Source: Curtobacterium oceanosedimentum
GTDB taxonomy: Bacteria; Actinomycetota; Actinomycetes; Actinomycetales; Microbacteriaceae
Reading direction: 5' to 3'
NCBI RefSeq assembly: GCF_020297365.1
Contig: NZ_JAIXIG010000002.1
Location: 1 to 64,000 of the forward strand
DNA length: 64,000 nucleotides
Shown here piece by piece: positions 9,989 through 17,765 of the stretch. The notes under the pieces were generated by a model. The model had not been told where the DNA came from. It was given only the letters and a program-made list of their open reading frames with translations, and did not search any database. The translations under genes were made by a program, and so were the position numbers. How positions within the stretch are numbered: position 1 is the first letter of the stretch; every line of letters begins with the position of its first letter.

Positions 9989-10537
9989 GTGACGACCCCT
10001 CCCTTCGACCCGCCCTCCGACCGCGACGTCCAGGTCGTGTCGGCGCAGCTCGGCCGGCCGGCGCGCGACGTCATCGGGATCGCGGCACGCTGCGTCTGTG
10101 GCAACCCCACCGTCGTCTCCACGAAGCCCCGACTGTCGAACGGCACCCCGTTCCCGACGTTCTACTACCTGTGCCACCCCGCGGCCACCGCCGCGGTCAG
10201 CACCCTCGAGGCGAACCAGGTGATGCCCGAGCTGGCAGCCCTGCTCGAGGACCCCGAGGTCGCCGCGCAGTACCGCGCGGCCCACGAGTCCTACCTGGCC
10301 GACCGTGAGTCGATCGAGCACGTCGACGAGATCGACGGCATCAGCGCCGGTGGCATGCCCACCCGCGTGAAGTGCCTGCACGCCCTCGTCGGTCACGCCC
10401 TCGCCGCCGGACCCGGCGTCAACCCCATCGGTGACCTCGCGCTCGAGCGCGCGGACTGGTCGCCCTCCCGGTGCGAGTGCCGGGCGTATGATGACGGTGC
10501 AGACGCTGGAGTCGGGGCGGGTGGCGGCGAAGTCTGA
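9989..10537 (+). CDS. DUF501 family protein
   Basis: A 182-residue protein of the actinobacterial DUF501 family, of unknown biochemical role. Visible family features are the opening SAQLGRPARDVIGIAARC with CVCG, the Tyr/Cys segment FPTFYYLCHP, and the C-terminal VKCLHALVGHALAAGPGVNP followed by a conserved Cys pair (SRCECR). The conserved cysteines suggest metal binding, which is inference. In relatives it usually precedes an exopolyphosphatase (ppx) gene; here an NADH dehydrogenase follows instead. It ends in a short Gly/Ala/Asp tail. Confidence 0.88.
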   Translation: MTTPPFDPPSDRDVQVVSAQLGRPARDVIGIAARCVCGNPTVVSTKPRLSNGTPFPTFYYLCHPAATAAVSTLEANQVMPELAALLEDPEVAAQYRAAHESYLADRESIEHVDEIDGISAGGMPTRVKCLHALVGHALAAGPGVNPIGDLALERADWSPSRCECRAYDDGADAGVGAGGGEV

Positions 10538-10576
10538 CTCGACTCCGCACACCCCCATCCAAGGAGAACATCCCCC

Positions 10577-12055
10577 GTGCCCAAGATCCTCGTCGTCGGC
10601 GGCGGTTACGCCGGCTTCTACACCGCATGGAAGCTCGAGAAGCACCTTCGCCAGGGCGAAGCCGAGGTCGTCATGGTGGACCCGCTGCCGTACATGACGT
10701 ACCAGCCGTTCCTGCCCGAGGTCGCCGCCGGTTCGATCGAACCGCGCCACGCGGTCGTCGCCCACCGTCGCCACCTCAAGCAGACCCGCGTCGTCACGGC
10801 GAAGGTCACCGGGGTCGACCACGCCACCAAGACGGCGACGATCACCCCGGCCGAGGGCGAGCCGTGGGTGGAGTCCTACGACCAGATCGTCATGACGGCC
10901 GGCGCGGTGTCCCGCACGTTCCCGATCCCGGGTGTCGCGGACGAGGCCATCGGCCTGAAGACCATCGAGGAGGCCGCGGCGATCCGCGACAAGATCCTCA
11001 CGAACTTCCACAAGGCGGCGAACCTGCCGGCCGGTCCCGAGCGCGACCGCCTGCTCACCGTCGTCGTCGTCGGTGGTGGCTTCGCCGGCATCGAGGTGTT
11101 CGCCGAGCTCCGCTCCTTCGTCACCGACCTGCTGAAGAGCTACCCGCAGCTGTCCTTCGACGACACGCACTTCCACCTCGTCGAGGCGATGGGCCGCATC
11201 ATGCCCGAGGTCTCGCTCGAGACCTCGCACTGGGTGCTCAAGAACCTGGCGGAGCGCGGCGCGACCGTGCACCTCGAGACCCAGCTGGCCTCGGCCGTCG
11301 GCGGCGTCTGCGAGCTCAAGACGAGCGACGGCGCGATCGAGACGATCCCGTCCGACCTCATCATCTGGACCGCCGGCGTCATGGCGAACCCGATGGTCAA
11401 GGGCACCGACTTCCCGCTCGAGCAGCGCGGCCGCATCCGTGTGCAGCCCGACCTCCGCGTGGTCGACGACAACGGCGTGATCGCCGACGCGTGGGCCTGC
11501 GGTGACGTCGCGGCGGTCCCGGACCTGACCGGCGGCGGTGTCGGCGGCTTCTGCGTGCCGAACGCCCAGCACGCGGTGCGTCAGGCGAAGCAGCTCGCGA
11601 AGAACCTCGTGGCGACGATCCGCGGCGAGGCGACGACCGACTACAAGCACGAGAACCTCGGCGCCGTCGCGGGCCTCGGTCTCGGCACCGGTGTGTTCCA
11701 GTCCGGCAAGTTCGCCATGAAGGGCTTCCTGGCCTGGGGTGCCCACCGCGGCTACCACGGCCTGGCGATGCCGTCGTGGGAGCGCAAGTGGCGCGTCATC
11801 GGCGACTGGGTCGGCGGCTTCTTCCTGGGCCGCGACATCGTGTCGCTCGACGACCGCGAGACCCCGCGTGCCGCGTTCGAGGCGTTCGCGTCGCGCCCGA
11901 AGCCAGCTGCCGAGGCGCCCGCCGCACCGGCCGCTGCCCAGGCTCCGCAGGAGGGTCAGCCCGCCGGTGCCGCAGGCCCCGCGTACGGCGAGCCCGCGAA
12001 GGACGTCTCCAACGAGGCCGAGCCGGTGAAGGCCGAGGCCGACGCCGCGAAGTAG
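10577..12055 (+). CDS. ndh: Type II NADH dehydrogenase / NAD(P)-FAD oxidoreductase
   Basis: Single-subunit, non-proton-pumping NADH:quinone oxidoreductase, peripheral on the cytoplasmic membrane. The FAD-binding Rossmann motif is at the N-terminus (ILVVGGGYAGFYTA), the NADH-binding motif near residue 157 (VVVVGGGFAGIEVFAEL), and the late FAD motif is WACGDVAAVPD. The quinone-facing region includes GGFCVPNAQHAVRQAK. The last 60 residues are a low-complexity Pro/Ala/Glu tail not seen in most family members. The GTG start has AAGGAGAAC at good distance. At 492 residues it is long because of the tail. Function is assigned by family; quinone use is not visible directly. Confidence 0.9.
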   Translation: MPKILVVGGGYAGFYTAWKLEKHLRQGEAEVVMVDPLPYMTYQPFLPEVAAGSIEPRHAVVAHRRHLKQTRVVTAKVTGVDHATKTATITPAEGEPWVESYDQIVMTAGAVSRTFPIPGVADEAIGLKTIEEAAAIRDKILTNFHKAANLPAGPERDRLLTVVVVGGGFAGIEVFAELRSFVTDLLKSYPQLSFDDTHFHLVEAMGRIMPEVSLETSHWVLKNLAERGATVHLETQLASAVGGVCELKTSDGAIETIPSDLIIWTAGVMANPMVKGTDFPLEQRGRIRVQPDLRVVDDNGVIADAWACGDVAAVPDLTGGGVGGFCVPNAQHAVRQAKQLAKNLVATIRGEATTDYKHENLGAVAGLGLGTGVFQSGKFAMKGFLAWGAHRGYHGLAMPSWERKWRVIGDWVGGFFLGRDIVSLDDRETPRAAFEAFASRPKPAAEAPAAPAAAQAPQEGQPAGAAGPAYGEPAKDVSNEAEPVKAEADAAK

Positions 12056-12065
12056 CAACGCGCGT

Positions 12066-12104
12066 CACGACGGCGGTCGCCCCGACGGGGTGGCCGCCGT
12101 CGTG
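12066..12104 (+). terminator. Terminator hairpin after ndh
   Basis: An approximately 18-bp stem (12066-12083 with 12087-12104, arms beginning CACGACGGCGG) closes a 3-nt loop directly after the ndh stop and before the tRNA promoter. Confidence 0.75.
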
Positions 12105-12110
12105 CATCGG

Positions 12111-12116
12111 TAGGCT
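12111..12116 (+). promoter_or_regulatory. -10 box of the tRNA gene
   Basis: TAGGCT lies 10 nt before the first tRNA base, the expected place for a tRNA promoter -10 box. Confidence 0.5.
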
Positions 12117-12126
12117 GTTGCGGCCC

Positions 12127-12200
12127 GCCCCCGTGGCCCAATCGGTAGAGGCACGCGACTTAAAATCGCTGAGTTGTGGGTTCGAGTCCCACCGGGGGTA
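12127..12200 (+). tRNA. tRNA with UAA anticodon (tRNA-Leu)
   Basis: The 74-nt cloverleaf has acceptor arms GCCCCCG and CGGGGGT (G1-U pair at the end), discriminator A, a T-arm GTGGG-TTCGAGT-CCCAC, and anticodon loop CTTAAAA with TAA at 12161-12163, so it should read UUA leucine codons. The D-arm is Leu/Ser-like, with a 3-bp stem and a large loop. Oddly, the variable region is only about 5 nt (GAGTT), whereas leucine tRNAs normally have a long variable arm, and the first anticodon-stem pair is mismatched. CCA is not encoded. UUA is very rare in such DNA but is used in the 43-46 kb island. Confidence 0.85.
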
Positions 12201-12268
12201 CCGCGCGACCCGGCGGGGCGCGAGGCTGTCCGCGGAGCCGCGACTCGGCACCGCACCCCGTGACCACC

Positions 12269-12274
12269 TACGAT
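12269..12274 (+). promoter_or_regulatory. -10 box of the exporter gene (leaderless type)
   Basis: TACGAT lies 7 nt before the GTG at 12282. Confidence 0.45.
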
Positions 12275-12281
12275 CGTCCTC

Positions 12282-13607
12282 GTGGTCGGACTCGGTAGCG
12301 CGCTCGCGAACCTGCAGCACGCCCTGCGTCGGCCCGAGGCCCACGTCGAGGTCGTCGACGGCGAGACCGTGCCCGTCGGCATGCTCCTCGGCACGCTCGG
12401 GGCCCTGCTGCTCGACGCCGGGAGCTCCGTCACCGACGTCCGCTCGGCACTCGAGAAGGCCCGTGACGCCGCCGGCGTGGGGCCCACGCTCGCCATCGGC
12501 GTCCTGCCGGCGCTCGTGATGGTGAGCGAGGTGGCGACGGGCGCGGCCACCATCGTCAACGCCGAGGGCGTGGAGCTCTCGTCACGGCAGGCCGCGCGGG
12601 CGAACCGTGTCGTGCTCGGCCTGGAGAGCGGCTCGATCGCCCTCGCCGAGATCCCCGCCCGTGTGCGCGCCATCCGTGCCGGCACGATCCCACCGCCCGC
12701 GCTGCCGTGGATCCTCGGCAACGCCCTGACGTCCGCCGGCCTCGCGGTCGTCTTCCGCTGCCCGTGGTGGGCGATCCTCGTCGCTCTCGCCGTGGGTGCG
12801 GTCGTCGGCGTCATCGGCCTGGTGCTCCGCCGGTTCCGCGAGGCCGTCGCGATCATCCCGTTCCTGGCCGCGTTCGTGTCGACCACCGTCGTCGGACTCG
12901 TCGCCGCGGGCACCGGCTTCGACCAGGTCCCCCTGTTCGCCGTGTGCGCGCCGGTCGCGGTGTTCGTCCCGGGAGCGCTCATCACCAACGCCCTGCTCGA
13001 GCTCACGGCGGCCGACATCGTCACCGGGGCCTCGCGGTTGGTGCAGGGGCTCATCATGCTCGGCTTCATGGCGGCCGGCATCGCCTCGGGCAGTGCGCTG
13101 ACCGGGCTGCACGTCGACCCGTCGTCGGCGGCGCTCGTCGGCGAGGTCGCCGGCGTCGGGACGTCCCTGGACGGCTGGGAGGCCGTCCCCTCGTACTGGG
13201 TCTCGTGGGTGGCCGTGGTGGTCCTGGCCGTCGGACTCGGTCTGGTGTTCCGGTCGGGCTGGCGACTGACGCTCGTGTCGGTCGCGGTCATGGTGACGGC
13301 CTACGCGCTGGTGAGCGGGACGACGCCCGTGTGGGGCAGCGTCGTGGCGACCGGCGCGACGGCGGCGCTGCTGTTCGTCGGCACTCGGCTGCTCGAGCGG
13401 CTCGCGCCGGCGATCCCGGCGACGGTGTCGTTCTTCCCGGCGTTCCTGCTGCTCGTGCCGGGGACGGTCGGGTTGGTCGCGGTGGCGACGTTCGACGCGC
13501 AGGCCCTCGCGACCCCGCTCGCGACGTTCGTCAGCCTGTGCATCGGCACGAAGATCGGCGGGCTCCTGCCCGGGCTCTTCGCGCGCAACGCGCCGCACCG
13601 CCCGTAG
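12282..13607 (+). CDS. ThrE-type threonine/serine exporter
   Basis: Polytopic membrane protein of the ThrE family, which exports threonine and serine by proton motive force (studied in Corynebacterium glutamicum). The 441-residue single chain carries both family halves. The first is a ThrE_1/DUF1212-type half, with cytoplasmic N-terminus, GGLESGSIALAE-like segment and five hydrophobic helices to about residue 265. The second is a ThrE_2-type half, ending in PATVSFFPAFLLLVPGTVGLV. The GTG start immediately follows a -10 box. Substrate is assigned by family only. The 3' flank holds degenerate copies of the GGGAGGC repeat. Confidence 0.87.
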   Translation: MVGLGSALANLQHALRRPEAHVEVVDGETVPVGMLLGTLGALLLDAGSSVTDVRSALEKARDAAGVGPTLAIGVLPALVMVSEVATGAATIVNAEGVELSSRQAARANRVVLGLESGSIALAEIPARVRAIRAGTIPPPALPWILGNALTSAGLAVVFRCPWWAILVALAVGAVVGVIGLVLRRFREAVAIIPFLAAFVSTTVVGLVAAGTGFDQVPLFAVCAPVAVFVPGALITNALLELTAADIVTGASRLVQGLIMLGFMAAGIASGSALTGLHVDPSSAALVGEVAGVGTSLDGWEAVPSYWVSWVAVVVLAVGLGLVFRSGWRLTLVSVAVMVTAYALVSGTTPVWGSVVATGATAALLFVGTRLLERLAPAIPATVSFFPAFLLLVPGTVGLVAVATFDAQALATPLATFVSLCIGTKIGGLLPGLFARNAPHRP

Positions 13608-13627
13608 CGGCGAGAGCACAGGGCGGC

Positions 13628-13740
13628 GGACCGGAGGCGCGAGGCGGGGCCGGCACGGGCCTCCCGTCCGACGGCACGCGCTGATCCGGGTCCGCAGCCC
13701 AGGCGGACGGCCGGGAGGCGCGGTGCGGCTCAACCGCGCG
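13628..13740. repeat. Degenerate GGGAGGC-family palindrome copies
   Basis: An imperfect copy (GGACCGGAGGC arm at about 13628, GCCTCCCGTCC arm ending at about 13669) is followed by a half copy, GGGAGGCGCGGTGCGG, near 13713. The second reaches into the stop region of the minus-strand gene. Both lie between convergent genes, as do the intact family members. Confidence 0.5.
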
Positions 13741-16057
13741 CGGTGCGTCCCGTGGTGCGCGCCCAGACCACGGCCGCGACCGCGGCCGCCACGCAGGCTG
13801 CGGCGAGGCCGCAGAGCAGTGCCGGCGGGGCGTGGGTGCCGGTCGAGCCCGAGTAGACGGCCGCGGTCACCGTGACCGCCAGCACGGCGAGGGCGACGTA
13901 CCGGGCGCGGGAGGCAGCCAGGAGCGCACTGCCGGCGGACCCGGCGAGCGGCAGGAGGGTCGCGACCACGGCCCCGATCCCGCCGATGCACAGCGTGGTG
14001 GCGAACTCCGACGCGAGTGCCGCCCAGAAGCCGCCGGGGGTGCCGGTGCTGTGCAGCGCCCAGCCGGCCGTGGCGAGCCCGAGGAGCGCGACGACGCGCC
14101 AGGTCGCGGTCCGCGCGCTGGCGGCGATGCCCGAGCCGAGGCGGAGTGCCCCGGTGCCCAGGTCGGGGCGCCCCGACGGCACGAGCACGACGCCGACGAC
14201 CAGCGCGGGGGAGAGGTCGGCGGCCCGGGTCAGCCCGCACGCCGCGACGGCGGCGAGCACCAGCCACGGTGAGACCCGGAAGCCCACGCTGCGGTGGTCG
14301 GGGCCGGCGGACCAGCGGGTCGCGAGCACGACGGCCGCGGTGAGCACCGCGGTGCCGAGCAGGACGGCGATCGCGAGGCGGACGTAGCGCGCCTCGAGTT
14401 CGACGCCGACGCCGAGCAGGGTGCAGAGCGTGGCGACGACCACGGCCGTCCCGATCGACACCCACGTCGGCAGGACGTCGCCGCGGGTGCGGTCCGAGCG
14501 GGTCCGGTTCCGGCCGAGCAACCCGGCGAGCGGGGAGCGGAGGCGGCCACCTGCCACGGCGGCGACGAGGGCGAGCGGTGCGGCGATCAGCAACAGGAAC
14601 CCGGCTGCCACGGCCGTGGCGACCAGGACCGTCCGCCACGAGAACGCCGCCCGGATGGACGGGACGGTGCCGTCGTACGAGGTCGCGGCGGTCCAGTCGC
14701 CGGCGGGCCCGGACCAGTCGGGGCGACCGTCGGCACCGCGTGCGCCGGCCGCACCGTCGTGGCCGCCGTCCGTGCCACCGGCCGGGGCAGCGCTGCCGGT
14801 CCCGTCGTCGCCGGTCGCACCGGTGGTGTCGTCACTGCCCGGCCGGCTGCCGGATCCGTCGGCGGGCGAGGGTGCGCTGCCGGTGCTCCCCGGTGCGCCG
14901 GGGGTGCCGGCGCTCGGCGAGCCCGGCGTCGCCCCGCCCGTGCCGCCGGGCTCGGTGGTCGGTGCGGCCGTCGTCGCGAACACCACGATCCGGACGGGCG
15001 CCGACGACCGCGAGTAGTTGTGCGCCGCGTCGTGCTGCGTCGCGGTGAGCCGGTGCACGCCAGCGCGCATCGTCGACCCGGTCGTCGCGCACGACCACCC
15101 GCCGTCGGCACTGACCGTCGCCCCGCAGACGGGCGCGCGGTCCACGTACACGGTGACGCCGGCACCGGGTTCGCCGGTGCCCCGGACGGTCGTGGTCCGT
15201 GCACCCACCCGCTGCCCGTCCTGCGGCGACGTGATGTCGGGTGCGTCCGGAGCGGTGCGGTCGAGGGTCAGGGCGACCGGCGCGGACGCGGCGCTGCGCA
15301 GGTCGGACCGGAACCCGCGAGCGGTGCTGGCGGTCTGCGAGGCGGTCGCGGTGACCGTGCCGTCCGCCCGCACCGGGAGTGCGGCGACCCACCGGCCGTC
15401 GGCCCCGACCGGCGCGTCCTGCTGCGCCGACGAGCCGGACACCGACAGGGTCACGGTCGCCCCGGGGAACCCGGTGCCGGACACCGTGCCACCCGTGGGC
15501 CGACCGCCGGCGATGGTCGGGGGCACGATGACGTCCGCCGCGGGCGCGTCCACTCCCGACGCCGTCGGGACGGTCAGGTCGCGCACGGTGAACACCTGCT
15601 GGGGGCCCGAACGGACCGAGCCCAGGCAGGCCCACCGTCCGTCCGGCCCGACCGCGGCGGTGCACCCGCTGGTCCCGCCCCCGGCCGGTCCGCTCACGCG
15701 GACGCTGTGTCCCGGCGCAGCCGTGCCGTGGAAGCGGGTGGTCCCGGTCGTCACGTCGCCGGGGTCGGCGATGGTGAGGCGCACGGCGGGCGACGGTGTC
15801 GGGGGTGGGGTCGGGGCGCCCGGGCGTCCGACGCTCGGCGGCGCACCGTCGCTCGGCGCGGGGCTCTCGGTCGCGGTCGGCCCGGCGGCAGCGACGGCAG
15901 GGGCGGCGGTGGCGGGGGCGGCGATCGTGCTCAGCAGTGCCGCGGCGAGGAGGGTCGCGGCTGTGGCGAGCACGGCGATCCGGGCACGACGACGAGGGCC
16001 GTCGCCCCCGACGGCCCCTTCGTCCACGTGCTCCCCGCGCGTCCTCACCGGGTCCAT
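13730..16057 (-). CDS. Secreted Ig-like domain protein with C-terminal multi-pass membrane region
   Basis: Unrecognised 775-residue envelope protein. It has a cytoplasmic basic N-terminus, a signal-anchor-like helix (VLATAATLLAAALLSTIAA), and a Pro/Ser/Thr linker. Three bacterial Ig-like repeats follow, each with a G-x-G-x-PGxxVTV-type strand (TGTTRFHGTAAPGHSVRVSG, GTVSGTGFPGATVTLSVSG and TVRGTGEPGAGVTVYVD). Next come a long Gly/Ser/Thr/Pro-rich linker and about ten hydrophobic segments to the C-terminus. The Ig part resembles adhesin or surface-binding modules, while the membrane part has no family I can name. ATG 16057 is preferred over an upstream in-frame ATG at 16171 because the intervening sequence is unlike a signal region. 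It is divergent from lemA. Confidence 0.75.
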   Translation of the reverse strand: MDPVRTRGEHVDEGAVGGDGPRRRARIAVLATAATLLAAALLSTIAAPATAAPAVAAAGPTATESPAPSDGAPPSVGRPGAPTPPPTPSPAVRLTIADPGDVTTGTTRFHGTAAPGHSVRVSGPAGGGTSGCTAAVGPDGRWACLGSVRSGPQQVFTVRDLTVPTASGVDAPAADVIVPPTIAGGRPTGGTVSGTGFPGATVTLSVSGSSAQQDAPVGADGRWVAALPVRADGTVTATASQTASTARGFRSDLRSAASAPVALTLDRTAPDAPDITSPQDGQRVGARTTTVRGTGEPGAGVTVYVDRAPVCGATVSADGGWSCATTGSTMRAGVHRLTATQHDAAHNYSRSSAPVRIVVFATTAAPTTEPGGTGGATPGSPSAGTPGAPGSTGSAPSPADGSGSRPGSDDTTGATGDDGTGSAAPAGGTDGGHDGAAGARGADGRPDWSGPAGDWTAATSYDGTVPSIRAAFSWRTVLVATAVAAGFLLLIAAPLALVAAVAGGRLRSPLAGLLGRNRTRSDRTRGDVLPTWVSIGTAVVVATLCTLLGVGVELEARYVRLAIAVLLGTAVLTAAVVLATRWSAGPDHRSVGFRVSPWLVLAAVAACGLTRAADLSPALVVGVVLVPSGRPDLGTGALRLGSGIAASARTATWRVVALLGLATAGWALHSTGTPGGFWAALASEFATTLCIGGIGAVVATLLPLAGSAGSALLAASRARYVALAVLAVTVTAAVYSGSTGTHAPPALLCGLAAACVAAAVAAVVWARTTGRTARG

Positions 16058-16266
16058 CCCACGGGATCGACGGCGTCCGGTCAACACTCCCCGCGGATGA
16101 TGACCACGATCGGCCCGCAGTCCGAGCGCCCGGTGTGCGTGACTCGGGAATCGCCCGTGAACACTGCTCATGGAACAGAGCGCGGTCGGCGCATCGATAG
16201 ACTTCCCGATGGCCGATCAGGCCGTCGCAGCACCGCGGATCCCGACGCGCAAAGGAGTACGCCCTC

Positions 16267-16848
16267 ATGGACACCGGACTCGTCACGACGCTCATCGTCG
16301 TCGGAGTGGTGGTGGTCGTCCTGGTGATCATCGGGATCTACCTCTGGGTGACGTACAACGCCCTGGTCACGCTCAAGGTCCGCGTCGACGAGGCGTGGAG
16401 CGACATCTCCGTCCAGCTGAAGCGTCGCGCCGACCTCATCCCGACCATCGTCGACACGGTCAAGGGGTACGCCACCCACGAGAAGGCCGTCTTCGACGAC
16501 GTCACGAAGGCCCGGTCCGAGACCCTGACGGCCGGTGACGCCGGATCGGCCTCCGCCGCCGAGGGGCACATGCAGAAGGCGTTGAAGAGCGTCTTCGCGG
16601 TGGCCGAGGGGTACCCGCAGCTGCAGTCGAGCCAGAACTTCCTGCAGCTGCAGTCGGAGCTCGTCGACACCGAGGACAAGATCCAGGCCTCCCGCCGGTT
16701 CTACAACGGCGGGGTGCGCGAGCTGAACACGAAGATCCGGGTCTTCCCGAACTCCGCGTTCGCGAAGAACCGCGGGTTCACCGAGGCCACCTTCTTCGAG
16801 ACGGCCGAACCGGCAGCGATCGCCGAACCGCCGCGCGTCCAGTTCTGA
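16267..16848 (+). CDS. lemA: LemA family protein
   Basis: 193-residue membrane-anchored LemA protein of unknown precise role; family members are commonly paired with HtpX-type proteases and envelope stress. One TM helix (about residues 8-28) is followed by a long-helical cytosolic domain with family signatures NALVTLKVRVDEAWSDISVQ, RRADLIPTIVDTVKGYA, RRFYNGGVRELNTKI and FPNSAFAKNRGF. AAAGGAGTA lies just before the ATG. It is followed 19 bp later by htpX, which indicates a two-gene operon and shared function. Confidence 0.92.
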   Translation: MDTGLVTTLIVVGVVVVVLVIIGIYLWVTYNALVTLKVRVDEAWSDISVQLKRRADLIPTIVDTVKGYATHEKAVFDDVTKARSETLTAGDAGSASAAEGHMQKALKSVFAVAEGYPQLQSSQNFLQLQSELVDTEDKIQASRRFYNGGVRELNTKIRVFPNSAFAKNRGFTEATFFETAEPAAIAEPPRVQF

Positions 16849-16867
16849 TCCCAGCGTCGGGGCCGAC

Positions 16868-17758
16868 GTGTACAGCGCCATCGCGCGGAACAAGCGGAAC
16901 ACCGTGCTCATCGTGCTGGTGTTCCTGCTGATCATCGGCGCGCTCGGGTTCCTGGGCGGCTACCTGGCCGGCAACGTGTCGATCGGGGTCATCGCGCTCG
17001 TGGTCGCACTCGGGTACGCGGTGCTGCAGTACTTCTCCGCCGCACGGCAGGCGACCGCGATCGCCGGCGGCGTCGAGATCGACCGGGCCTCGGAGCCACG
17101 GCTCTGGCGCACGGTCGAGAACCTCGCCATCTCGACGGGCATGCCGATGCCCCGCGTGTTCGTCATCCCGGATCCGTCGCCGAACGCCTTCGCGACCGGG
17201 CGTGACCCCGAGCACGCGGTCGTCGCGGCGACGACCGGTCTGCTCGAGCTGATGGACGACCAGGAGCTGCAGGGCGTCATGGCGCACGAGCTCGGCCACG
17301 TCCGGAACTACGACATCCGGGTCTCGACGATGGTCTTCGGCCTGGTCGTCGCCGTCGGGCTCATCGCCGACGTGCTCCTGCGCATCTCGTTCTTCGGGGG
17401 TCGAGGTCGGGGGTCCGACAACGGCGGCGGCGCGAACCCGGTGCTGCTCGTCGCCGGCATCGTGGCGGTCCTGGTCGCACCGATCGCCGCGGCCGGGGTG
17501 CAGGCCGCCGTGTCGCGGCAGCGGGAGTACCTGGCCGACGCGACGGGCGCGATGACGACCCGGTACCCCGAGGGGCTGGCGCGTGCGCTCGAGAAGCTCG
17601 GGGCGCACGGCCGACCGATGCAGACGCAGAACTCGTCGATGGCGCACCTGTGGATCGCCGACCCGATGCGGCCCGGCGTGATGGACCGGCTGTTCTCGAC
17701 GCACCCGCCGCTGCCCGACCGGATCGCGCGGCTGCGGGCGTCCGCCGAGCGGTTCTGA
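16868..17758 (+). CDS. htpX: Membrane metalloprotease HtpX (M48)
   Basis: Integral-membrane zinc endopeptidase that degrades damaged membrane proteins. The 296-residue protein has two N-terminal TM helices (about 12-32 and 37-57), the zinc motif H140-E-x-x-H144 in VMAHELGHVRN, two more TM segments (about 155-215), and the third-ligand segment RQREYLADATGA. The C-terminus carries the STHPPLPDRIARL motif typical of M48B proteases. It is in an operon with lemA. The GTG start lacks a strong Shine-Dalgarno, consistent with coupling to lemA. It converges on the next gene with only 7 bp between the stops. Confidence 0.94.
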   Translation: MYSAIARNKRNTVLIVLVFLLIIGALGFLGGYLAGNVSIGVIALVVALGYAVLQYFSAARQATAIAGGVEIDRASEPRLWRTVENLAISTGMPMPRVFVIPDPSPNAFATGRDPEHAVVAATTGLLELMDDQELQGVMAHELGHVRNYDIRVSTMVFGLVVAVGLIADVLLRISFFGGRGRGSDNGGGANPVLLVAGIVAVLVAPIAAAGVQAAVSRQREYLADATGAMTTRYPEGLARALEKLGAHGRPMQTQNSSMAHLWIADPMRPGVMDRLFSTHPPLPDRIARLRASAERF

Positions 17759-17765
17759 CCCGGGG

